Part shown: positions 18,601 to 25,152 of the stretch, piece after piece | Layout of the letters: the number at the start of each line of letters is the position of its first letter | Numbering within the stretch: position 1 is the stretch's first letter | NCBI GenBank assembly: GCA_021808195.1 | Contig: JAKBCE010000015.1 | Coordinates: 14,668-78,667 of the forward strand | DNA from: Pseudomonadota bacterium | GTDB taxonomy: Bacteria > Pseudomonadota > Gammaproteobacteria > Steroidobacterales > Steroidobacteraceae | Direction of reading: 5' to 3' | Length of the DNA: 64,000 bases | Notes under the pieces: model-generated | What the model was told of the DNA's origin: nothing | What the model saw: the letters and a program-made list of their open reading frames with translations, nothing else | Databases searched by the model: none | Translations under genes and position numbers: made by a program

Positions 18601-18730
18601 GGTAGGACAGATGCGGATTGAGCGTCACGGGCAGGCGAAAGAAGGCCGTTGCGCCAACGAACAACAGCACGACGAACAGGACCACGGGCGGCAACGGGTG
18701 ACGGATCGCCCAGGCGGACAGTCTTCTCAC
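15647..18730 (-). CDS. RND efflux pump, inner-membrane subunit (HAE-1 type)
   Basis: A 1027-residue proton antiporter with 12 TM segments and two large periplasmic loops. The N-terminus is IRHPLPPVVLFVVLLFVGATAFFRLPVTLNP. TM4 carries the proton-relay pair in GVLVDDAIVEIENI, and the C-terminal half has the family segments IGFLMLMGIVAKNSILLVDFA and ALLEAGHKRARPIVMTT. It resembles the HAE-1 multidrug pumps more than the metal pumps. The adaptor gene overlaps it by ATGA just upstream. No TolC-like outer-membrane gene is in the operon, so it must use one encoded elsewhere. Confidence 0.92.
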   Translation of the reverse strand: MRRLSAWAIRHPLPPVVLFVVLLFVGATAFFRLPVTLNPHLSYPIVAVVISEPGAAPEEVQTEIVRRVEAAVAGIGNIHHILSKAYQGGEQTDVEFQIGTPIDRAVTEVRDAVTQVQADLPADILPPVVQRVKIDGGPIVYYAVSSADMSDRAISWFIDNTITKTLLTVPGVAQVQRFGGVDREIRVELDPARMQALGITASQVNQQLTNLNIDLPGGRADLGDGEQTIRVLGGAQTAWQLAQTQIALPGGRFARLGSIATVRDGAAEVRSIEKFDGRPAISFGVQRAPGTSDVTVLRGVQRALAQIRKEYPRVTIHRTFTSVTFTKQMYHSALEALIEGSILSVLVVWLFLRDTRATLVSALAIPLSAIPAFAVMDWLGFTLNQVSLLALSLVSGVLVDDAIVEIENIVRHKRMGKSAFQAALDAADQIALAVVATSCTIIAVFMPVSFMGGIIGQYFKQFGLTVAAAVFFSLLVARLLTPVIAAYTLKSDPAPEHHDGPIMAWYLRALNWCVRHRWKTVLFGVAFFAASIVGLALIPKTFVQNSDSSNASLAIELPPGVQLADTERVADAAYRIIARQPYVKSIDESVGGNGSVRGANLYINLVPRSARPISQNQWQNEMLAKLRAIPNAQIYFQNFNGASDGHDITIDLTGDNLTLLEHTARKVMSQMAALADLRDVSSEDGLPRPEIRIRPRFDLAAELGVTVADISQTIRIATLGDLLQNDAKFTLPDRQVPILVNLRRSARADLNTLENLPVPTASGGSVPLKAVADFGFGEGPTAIHSRDQRLRIAIDADLNGVELGRAMKQIHALPALRHLPPGVHLAETGNARLMSELFTDFLIAMGTGILMVFAVLVLLFARVLQPITILSALPLSIGGAVAALFITHRPLSLGVMIGFLMLMGIVAKNSILLVDFAIEEMRAGKDRMTALLEAGHKRARPIVMTTVAMVAGMLPVALSIGDAFRAPMAIGVIGGLITSTALTLVVVPAGFTLIDDVERWIGPRIARVLIAEPATAQSVPAAPDPAR

Positions 18731-19986
18731 GAGTGTACCCTCGGAGTGGCGACGCGCACGGTCTCGCCGCTCTGCAGGAACCCCCCGGCAAGAGTGACGA
18801 CACGTTCGCGCCCCGTCAGACCCTGCTCTATGACCACACCGGAAGCGATGACTCCGCCGAGCTGTACGGACCGGCGCACTACGACATTGCGGCGGTTGAC
18901 CACGAACACGAATGATCCGGCCGAATCCGTCATGACCGCGGTTTGTGGCAGTACTGGTCGCTCAGCGTGGCTTTCGACGATCACCGCCCGCGCGAATGCA
19001 CCAGGACGCAGCGCTGCGTTCGGCGGCAGCGCAATACGCACCTCGCCGAGGCGGTTCTGGGTATTGATCGTGGCGCCGAGCAGCCAAATATGCCCGGCGA
19101 ACGGCCGGGGATAGCCGATCACGTACACCTGGGCCGTCTGTCCGACCTTCAGCCTCGCCAGGTCCTGCTCGGTCACCTGGCCTTTCAGCTCGACTTGGCT
19201 GTCGTCCTCCAGTGTAAACAGCGCCGGCCCGCCGGGGCTGGCCACTTGGCCGACTTCGGCATTGCGGGTGAGCACGATGCCAGCAACCGGAGCAACGATA
19301 CGGGTCAAAGCGAGTTCGGCACGTTTCTGTTGCAGTTGCGCGGCCACCATGTTCACGTTGGCTGAATCCATGGCTGCCGTCGCCTGGCGTTGCTCGATGT
19401 TTTGCTGCGAGAGACCGCCGTCCGGGCCGATCGCCAGTGCGCGGCGGTACTCGGCAGCCGAGAGTGTGGCTTGGGCGCGAGCCCTGGCGAGCGCGGCAGC
19501 GAGCTCGGCGACTTGCGGTTTGAGCACCGAGTCATCGAGCTGGGCGAGCAGCTGGCCGCGTTTGACCGGATCGCCGACCTGCACCAGGACCCGCACGATC
19601 CGTTCGGCTTGGCCACCATCACCGATGGGCAGGTCATGGCGCGCGGAGATCGTCCCGGTCACCAGCACCTGTGTTGTCACGGGTCGTACGCCAGGAATCA
19701 TGGTGCTCACCAGCGGCGCGTAGTGACGCTGCGCAATGGGCACGAGCGCAGCCGGTTTGTCGACCAGGTGCCGCCACGCTGCGACCGAGAGTACGAGCGC
19801 GAGGCCGACGGTACCCCCGATCAACCATCGCTTGTTCACGGTGGGGCGGTGTGCCGGGAGAACGTGATGGTCGGCGCTGGCGTTTTGCCGAGCGGGCCAG
19901 ACCGTTGCATCGGCAGGTTCCGCAGACCCTTGGGTCGTCGTCGCGGCGAAAAGCGGGTCCGACTCAGGCTTGATAGAAGCGTCCAT
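18727..19986 (-). CDS. RND efflux periplasmic adaptor (membrane fusion protein)
   Basis: A 419-residue MFP. It has a long cytoplasmic N-terminus and a single TM near residues 52-71 (RWLIGGTVGLALVLSVAAW). The lipoyl halves follow: GGQAERIVRVLVQVGDPVKRGQLLAQLDD and RIVAPVAGIVLTRNAEVGQVASPG, separated by an alpha-hairpin (QVAELAAALARARAQATLSAAEYRRAL). The beta-barrel and membrane-proximal parts come last. It has a TM anchor rather than a lipobox. The ATG at 19986 lies two bases past the stop of the RDD gene, so translation is coupled. Confidence 0.9.
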   Translation of the reverse strand: MDASIKPESDPLFAATTTQGSAEPADATVWPARQNASADHHVLPAHRPTVNKRWLIGGTVGLALVLSVAAWRHLVDKPAALVPIAQRHYAPLVSTMIPGVRPVTTQVLVTGTISARHDLPIGDGGQAERIVRVLVQVGDPVKRGQLLAQLDDSVLKPQVAELAAALARARAQATLSAAEYRRALAIGPDGGLSQQNIEQRQATAAMDSANVNMVAAQLQQKRAELALTRIVAPVAGIVLTRNAEVGQVASPGGPALFTLEDDSQVELKGQVTEQDLARLKVGQTAQVYVIGYPRPFAGHIWLLGATINTQNRLGEVRIALPPNAALRPGAFARAVIVESHAERPVLPQTAVMTDSAGSFVFVVNRRNVVVRRSVQLGGVIASGVVIEQGLTGRERVVTLAGGFLQSGETVRVATPRVHS

Positions 19987-19987
19987 A

Positions 19988-21682
19988 TCAGACCAGCCCC
20001 CGAACTTTCGGTACCACCACGACGACGGTACCGGCAATCTTGTCGTGCCACGCCTGCCGCTCTCGATCGAAGGCGATCCAGATGAATCCGAGGCCGGCGA
20101 CCACCAGTGACAGGAAGCAGCCGAGCGCACGCAGAATGGCGGTTTCCCAGTTGACCGGCTGCCCGTCGATGCGCACAACTCGCAGATGGCAGATGATGCC
20201 GCCTACCGTCGTGCCCCTGAGCTTCCACATCAGGGCGCCATAAACCGCCAACACCAGCAAGGAGCCGTTGGCGCCATGGTGCCCGATCATGCTGAGCGCA
20301 AAAGTGATCAATACGACGTCGATCAACAGGGCGGCCATGCGGATCCAGAAGCCCGCCCGCGGCAGCGTGGTGTAATCCATGGGCGCGACTGCGGCTGGCT
20401 CGCTTGCGCCGGCTGGCGTGGCCTCGGCAGCCTCGGCGCCGAGCGTCGCGGTGGGCGCCACGGGGCTGCTGACCGGGTTCTCCGGCGCACTCGTGCCGCG
20501 TGCCGTCCGCATGGCGAGCAGCAGAGCGTAGATCACTGCACCAAAGCCGAGCAGACCGATCAGCGTGTACACGATGAAGCCGAGCAGCGGAACCATGTAC
20601 AGCGCCAGCGCCAGTACGCCCCCGAGCAGAACCTGCAGCGCCGGTTGCGTGCCGCCGCGGTGCATGCCGCGCAGGATGCGCCCGCCCAGCCAACCGAGTG
20701 CGACCATCCGGCCGAAAATCGCGACGCCGAGCAGCGCCAACCAGAACAACGGAATCGCGAAGATGCCGACGATGGTGACCACCAGTGCCAGCATCAGCAC
20801 GGGTGTGAGCAGCGTCATCGCGAGCGCGGCGAGAATCGAGGCCCCCGGGTGATCCTCGAGCGTCTGGATGCAGCGCTGCACGCCGTCGCGGAACATCAGC
20901 GCCAGCAGCGCATAGAAGAGCAGAACGCCGAGCGCCACACCCCATGCCCACCCGACATCCGCGCGGGGCGCCAGCAGTCGGCCGAGCAGCAGGCAGTGCT
21001 CGCTCCAGACCCGCAGTCCGTGCGCGCCGTGGAAGATGCCCGACATCAGGTTGACCGTGCCGCCCTGAATTGCGGCGCCCGGAGCGCGGCGCACAGAACC
21101 GAACAGGTTCACGGCCTGACCACGGATGATCGCGTTCGGTCCGAGCTGCAGATCACCGAACAGGGACACCGCATTGCCGGCGACCGGGCCGTTGATGTCC
21201 GAATTGCCGAAAATGCTGACTGTGCTGTTGCCGACACTTCCCGTTACGCGCAAGTCCCCCATGATCGCTACCGCCGAATCCGATACGTCACCGGCGACCA
21301 CGCTGTTGCCGAAGATCGATACGACATCGCAGGCACTCCTGCCGGCGGCCAGACGCACATCGTGGCCGACGGCGACCAGTTCACGGCCGCTCGGACAGGG
21401 ATGGTGCGCACTGTGGACTACGATCGATTGAGTGCCGCTGACGATGCCGATACCGCTATTGCCGATGCGCACATGGTCTGAGCCACTGGTCACATTGATG
21501 CCCTTGGAGCCGATCTGTACCTCGGTCGTGTCGTGGTGGGACGTGCCAGTCGTGGTGAGGGCCGCGGAGGTCCCGGATCGGCCTGTGTGCACCGCGCCTT
21601 GCGTCGCCGAGGCGCTCGCGGCGTAGGTGCCGAATGCGGCCAGTAAGGTGGCCGTCAAAAACGAGCGTGTCACAATATTCAT
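19988..21682 (-). CDS. Exported bactofilin-like repeat protein fused to TM segments and an RDD domain
   Basis: A 564-residue three-part protein. Residues 1-30 are a signal peptide. About residues 60-200 hold short beta-helix-like repeats (VSIFGNSVVAGDVSDSAVAI, MGDLRVTGSVGNSTVSIFG, VSLFGDLQLGPNAIIRG) similar to polymer-forming bactofilin or LbtU-like repeats. The middle has four to five TM segments, and the C-terminus from about residue 420 is an RDD domain (YTTLPRAGFWIRMAALLIDVV; VGGIICHLRVVR). The function is unknown. The ATG at 21682 overlaps the small membrane gene by ATGA and gives a clean signal peptide. It lies between the sigma factor pair and the pump genes. Confidence 0.72.
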   Translation of the reverse strand: MNIVTRSFLTATLLAAFGTYAASASATQGAVHTGRSGTSAALTTTGTSHHDTTEVQIGSKGINVTSGSDHVRIGNSGIGIVSGTQSIVVHSAHHPCPSGRELVAVGHDVRLAAGRSACDVVSIFGNSVVAGDVSDSAVAIMGDLRVTGSVGNSTVSIFGNSDINGPVAGNAVSLFGDLQLGPNAIIRGQAVNLFGSVRRAPGAAIQGGTVNLMSGIFHGAHGLRVWSEHCLLLGRLLAPRADVGWAWGVALGVLLFYALLALMFRDGVQRCIQTLEDHPGASILAALAMTLLTPVLMLALVVTIVGIFAIPLFWLALLGVAIFGRMVALGWLGGRILRGMHRGGTQPALQVLLGGVLALALYMVPLLGFIVYTLIGLLGFGAVIYALLLAMRTARGTSAPENPVSSPVAPTATLGAEAAEATPAGASEPAAVAPMDYTTLPRAGFWIRMAALLIDVVLITFALSMIGHHGANGSLLVLAVYGALMWKLRGTTVGGIICHLRVVRIDGQPVNWETAILRALGCFLSLVVAGLGFIWIAFDRERQAWHDKIAGTVVVVVPKVRGLV

Positions 21683-22167
21683 ATCGTGTGGGCCTTGGAA
21701 TTCGCCAGCGTGGGGTGAAGCAGCAGGTAGCCGAACGCGATCAGTACTGCGTATACCGCGCCGACAATGAACAACCCGCCGAGCAGCCATTCTTTCGGAA
21801 TAAGGTGTGCGAGGCGGGCGGCAAGCTCGCCGAGGCTGAGCACGGTATGGCTGGTGCTGCTCACGCCATGGACCAGCTGCTCGAACCCCGAGCCCGCCAA
21901 CGCCCGGCTCATGTGCCCACGCACCCGCGCAATGAGCATCCACACAAGCGGCACGCTCAGTGCACAAACTGCGATCAGCAGCGCGCGCAGCGCCGCGGGC
22001 CAACGGGAAATGCCTGCGCCACGCAGCCGCACTGCGGCGCGGCGATCGATCTCACTCAGAACACGCGCCTCGAGCGAGGCGGGTGCGGCGCATTGGGGGA
22101 GCTGGCGCAGCGCCTGATGCGTCAGGCGCTCGAGCTGCTGTTCGTGGAGCGGGTTACGGGTGTTCAT
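21679..22167 (-). CDS. Small membrane protein, candidate anti-sigma factor
   Basis: A 162-residue protein. It has a soluble N-terminal 55 residues (LERLTHQALRQLPQCAAPASLEARVLSEIDRR), then one TM segment (AALRALLIAVCALSVPLVWML), an extracytoplasmic loop and a second TM segment (WLLGGLFIVGAVYAVLIAFGYLLL). There is no zinc-binding HxxxCxxC motif. It overlaps the ECF sigma gene by ATGA, which is where an anti-sigma factor is usually encoded, so I infer that role. No family signature confirms it. Confidence 0.6.
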   Translation of the reverse strand: MNTRNPLHEQQLERLTHQALRQLPQCAAPASLEARVLSEIDRRAAVRLRGAGISRWPAALRALLIAVCALSVPLVWMLIARVRGHMSRALAGSGFEQLVHGVSSTSHTVLSLGELAARLAHLIPKEWLLGGLFIVGAVYAVLIAFGYLLLHPTLANSKAHTI

Positions 22168-22748
22168 GTCGGGGCACAGCTCCGGTCATCGGTCGGCCCG
22201 AGCCCGCTTGCGGCGAGCGAGCGAGCCATGGCGAGTCGTCCGCGCAGGATGTCCGTCTTAATCTTGGCCAGCGAGTGGCCGAGGCGAGCGGAGATATCCT
22301 GGTAGGACATCTCCTCGAAGTGAAACAGCACCAGTGGTACGCGCTGGTGGTCGGGCAGATCGTGCAGCGCCCGCTCGAGCAGCGCATGCCGCTGTTCGCG
22401 GTCGAGCTGCTGTAGCGCACCTTCTAGCGTGGCGTTGGCGTCCTCTATGTCCTCCTCGCGGGACTCGTCGCTGAACACCTCGGAGAACAGCCGCCAGCGC
22501 TTGCGGTGGCGGGTGAGGTGATTCAGTGCGAGATTCGTCGCGACGGTTTTCAGCCAGCCGCCGGCGGTCGCACTGTCACGCAGTCGCGCATAGTTCTCGT
22601 ACGCCTTCAGAAACACCTCTTGGCTGATGTCCTCGGCCTGTGCGGGGCTGCCGGTCAGTCGCACTGCCGTGGAAAAAACCATGTCCTGATAGGCGCGCAT
22701 GAACGCTGCGAACTCTTGGGAATCGGGCCTTGAACTTGCCAATTGCAC
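22164..22748 (-). CDS. ECF-family RNA polymerase sigma factor
   Basis: A 194-residue sigma factor of the RpoE type. Region 2 reads YQDMVFSTAVRLTGSPAQAEDISQEVFLKAYENY, then GGWLKTVATNLALNHLTRHRKR. Region 4 reads LPDHQRVPLVLFHFEEMSYQDISARLGHSLAKIKTDILRGR. The linker is acidic. The start is a GTG at 22748. It heads a five-gene reverse operon (sigma, membrane protein, bactofilin/RDD, MFP, RND), so it probably drives its own operon. The inducing signal is unknown. Confidence 0.9.
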   Translation of the reverse strand: MQLASSRPDSQEFAAFMRAYQDMVFSTAVRLTGSPAQAEDISQEVFLKAYENYARLRDSATAGGWLKTVATNLALNHLTRHRKRWRLFSEVFSDESREEDIEDANATLEGALQQLDREQRHALLERALHDLPDHQRVPLVLFHFEEMSYQDISARLGHSLAKIKTDILRGRLAMARSLAASGLGPTDDRSCAPT

Positions 22749-22790
22749 GGGTAGATCATCGTTTGAGGCAAGAACACCGGTCGCGCCGAA

Positions 22791-22798
22791 AAGTTGCA
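22791..22798 (-). promoter_or_regulatory. Possible ECF-type -35 element upstream of the sigma gene
   Basis: The reverse strand has TGCAACTT about 45 bases before the GTG start. It resembles the AAC-containing -35 elements of many ECF promoters and would suit autoregulation. No clear -10 partner at 16-17 bases is present, so this is weak. Confidence 0.25.
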
Positions 22799-22844
22799 GG
22801 ACGGTCGCGCCGGTTTCGCCGGTCCGGGGACGGTGCGGGCTCGT

Positions 22845-23393
22845 TTAAGGTGACTCGCCCGGGGTGCGCGGCGGCTGCGGCGCACCCCGGGCGGCCTGGT
22901 AGGCGCGCAACTGCGGCAGGAAGGCCTGCCGGCGCTCCAGGCTCTCGGCTGGCCAGTACGCTTTGGGGTCGTAGTATTCCGGCACCGACGGGACGTCCGC
23001 CGGCAGCGTGATCCACGGCTGCTTGGTTGCGGTAAAGATGTGGATATCCGGGGGCAGCAGGTCAGGGGAGTCCAGGGTGCCGACCCGCACGAAGCGCAGA
23101 ATCGGTCCGGCGCCGCCGTAATGGCTCCACACGGCAATGCGGCAGTGCGGGCAACGGGCGATGCGCTGGCCCCAGCCGCTCATCGAGGGGGTGTCGACGA
23201 GTTGCGGCTCCTCGCGCAAATGCACCACCCGTTCCGTTTCGATCAGGGCGTTCAGAGCAAATGCTGCTCCGCTTTCCCGTTGGCACCAACGGCAGTGGCA
23301 GCAATGCACGAACAGCGGGGGTGAGGTGAGCCGGTAGCGGATGCGACCACAGTCGCATCCTCCGTCAAGCCGAAACGCGCTCTCAGCTGTCAT
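22845..23393 (-). CDS. GFA/CENP-V family zinc-binding protein
   Basis: A 182-residue protein of the glutathione-dependent formaldehyde-activating (GFA) fold. The zinc ligands are visible as GGCDCGRIRYRL, HCCHCRWCQRESGAAF and ARCPHCRIAVW. Most family members have no proven activity with formaldehyde, so the name describes the fold. The tail (AARGAPQPPRTPGESP) is poorly conserved. It is transcribed towards the sigma operon with a 96 bp gap and is probably a separate unit. Confidence 0.85.
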   Translation of the reverse strand: MTAESAFRLDGGCDCGRIRYRLTSPPLFVHCCHCRWCQRESGAAFALNALIETERVVHLREEPQLVDTPSMSGWGQRIARCPHCRIAVWSHYGGAGPILRFVRVGTLDSPDLLPPDIHIFTATKQPWITLPADVPSVPEYYDPKAYWPAESLERRQAFLPQLRAYQAARGAPQPPRTPGESP

Positions 23394-23906
23394 GATGGCT
23401 CCTGCGGATCACCTGTGCCCTCACCCCACCGGCCGGCGACCGAGCCTTCTGCCCTCATGCGGCCCGCTCGGAGTCCGTGGATGGAGCTACCGCACCCGCC
23501 ATAGCGAGGCGCCGGATTCCGGGGTGGGCGGTCGATGATCGCACGGTGCGCCCCTCGGCAGGTACCGGAAGCGAACCGCCGGGTGCCATGGCAGTCCCGA
23601 GGTGTCAGGCTCACCCCTCGCGAGGCCTGGCGGTGCGCCTCATGGCGCCGCGGCCAGCGCCGAGAGACGAGCGAGCATAATTATGTTACGCGCCGTCCCC
23701 GAGCGGCTGCAGGGATGGCCAGCTTCGATGCCGCCATATAGTGCGCCGTGCGCGTGCGCGGCCCACTCACCTGCCGGGCAGCACCGGGTCGGTGCAGGAT
23801 GGGCGTGGAAAATGCTCCTTGTCCAGCGCCCGCGGATACCGCACCTTTAGGGTGGACTCGGCTGTTTGACACGGAGCTCCTCTTTACTCATGGTGCGGAA
23901 CCGCTC
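23394..23906. other. Gap before the outer-membrane gene
   Basis: About 510 bases without a convincing gene. Its open frames are short and Arg/Pro-rich. An AT-rich 10 bp palindrome (CATAATTATG, 23676-23685) stands out in GC-rich surroundings and could supply a -10 box in either direction. I see nothing else. Confidence 0.5.
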
Positions 23907-24896
23907 TTGAAACGGATTGCGCCTTTACCGCTCGCCCTGTTGTGGGTGGCTGTGCTCAGCGCCTGCCCGCAGGCCGGGGCACACCCGGCCGCGGCTGTCT
24001 CACAGCCGCTCAGCGAGGCATGGTGGACCGGACCGCTTTTGGCACCCAATGCCGCCACCTTGCCGCCGGGGCATCTGTATCTTGAGCCGTATCTGTACGA
24101 CGCCATGCCCTACGCCCGGTTCGATGCCCGCGGCCGATCGCGCCCCACCGCGTTCCAACACGCATTTGGATCGCTCACCTACATGAGCTATGGATTGACT
24201 CCTCGTGTGACGATCGGACTGATTCCCCGATTCGGCTACCTGCAATCAAGCAGCGGCGCAAGCAGTGCGTCGATCGGCCTCGGCGATCTCACCGTTCAGG
24301 CGCAATACCGCCTCAGTGCGCCGGACCCGCACAGCGGCATGCCGATTGCCTCGATCAATCTCCAGGAATCCCTGCCGACCGGACGCTATCAGCGCCTGCA
24401 TCGCCTGAGCGACGGATTCGGCTCCGGAGCCTTTACCACCACAGTGTCGGCGTATTTGATGGCGTACTACTGGCTGCCTACCGGCAGGATCCTGCGCACC
24501 CGCCTGGATCTGTCTTACGCCATTTCCAGCGAAGTACCGCTCGCTGGGCTGAGTGTGTACGGTACGCCCGCCGGCTTCCATGGACGCGCCTATCCGGGTA
24601 ACAGTGCGTATGCCGACCTGGGCCTGGAGTACAGCATGACGCGCAACTGGGTCTTGGCTTGCGACCTTTGGGCCCAACAAGACGCCAGCACCCGTGTGCT
24701 CGGGACTGTCACCACCTCGGCCGCGCAGACATTCACCCGCGTCGCGCGCCGCGGCTTTCTGCTCTATGTGGCTCCGGCACTCGAGTACAACTGGAGCGCG
24801 CGACTCGGCGTCATATTCGGCATACGGGTCGTCGCGGCAGGCCGGAACGAAACCGCGACCCTCACACCGATTGCGGCGCTCAGCTACTTTCACTGA
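23907..24896 (+). CDS. Putative outer-membrane beta-barrel protein
   Basis: About 329 residues from a TTG at 23907, which gives a clean signal peptide (MKRIAPLPLALLWVAVLSACPQAGAHP). The frame stays open upstream to 23748, so the start is uncertain. The body alternates polar and apolar residues with many Tyr, Gly and Ser and short strands such as SLTYMSYGLTPRVTIGLIPRFGY, ending in LSYFH with an aromatic terminus. It resembles the 'MetA-pathway of phenol degradation' or transporter-like barrel proteins but has no firm motif. It is the gene just before the TonB receptor and may help uptake of aromatics. That link is inferred from position only. Confidence 0.55.
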   Translation: MKRIAPLPLALLWVAVLSACPQAGAHPAAAVSQPLSEAWWTGPLLAPNAATLPPGHLYLEPYLYDAMPYARFDARGRSRPTAFQHAFGSLTYMSYGLTPRVTIGLIPRFGYLQSSSGASSASIGLGDLTVQAQYRLSAPDPHSGMPIASINLQESLPTGRYQRLHRLSDGFGSGAFTTTVSAYLMAYYWLPTGRILRTRLDLSYAISSEVPLAGLSVYGTPAGFHGRAYPGNSAYADLGLEYSMTRNWVLACDLWAQQDASTRVLGTVTTSAAQTFTRVARRGFLLYVAPALEYNWSARLGVIFGIRVVAAGRNETATLTPIAALSYFH

Positions 24897-25152
24897 ACGA
24901 GCTCCATGGCCCGATGCGGCGCGCCCCCAAGCGCATTCCGTTAGGGGAACACGGGAGCGGATCCTCTGCCGCGCCGGATATGCTCCGGATTCCCTTTCGA
25001 GCTGAAAACCGTACCCTCCCAGCAGGGTCACCGGGTGAGCGCACGCCCTACCATCATCTCACGCTAACGTGGGGGGCGAGTCCGCGTAACCCGGCAGGCT
25101 GCGAGTCACGGCCGCCCCCTGACTAATAACGCTCATTGGGGGGGTTCAGAAC

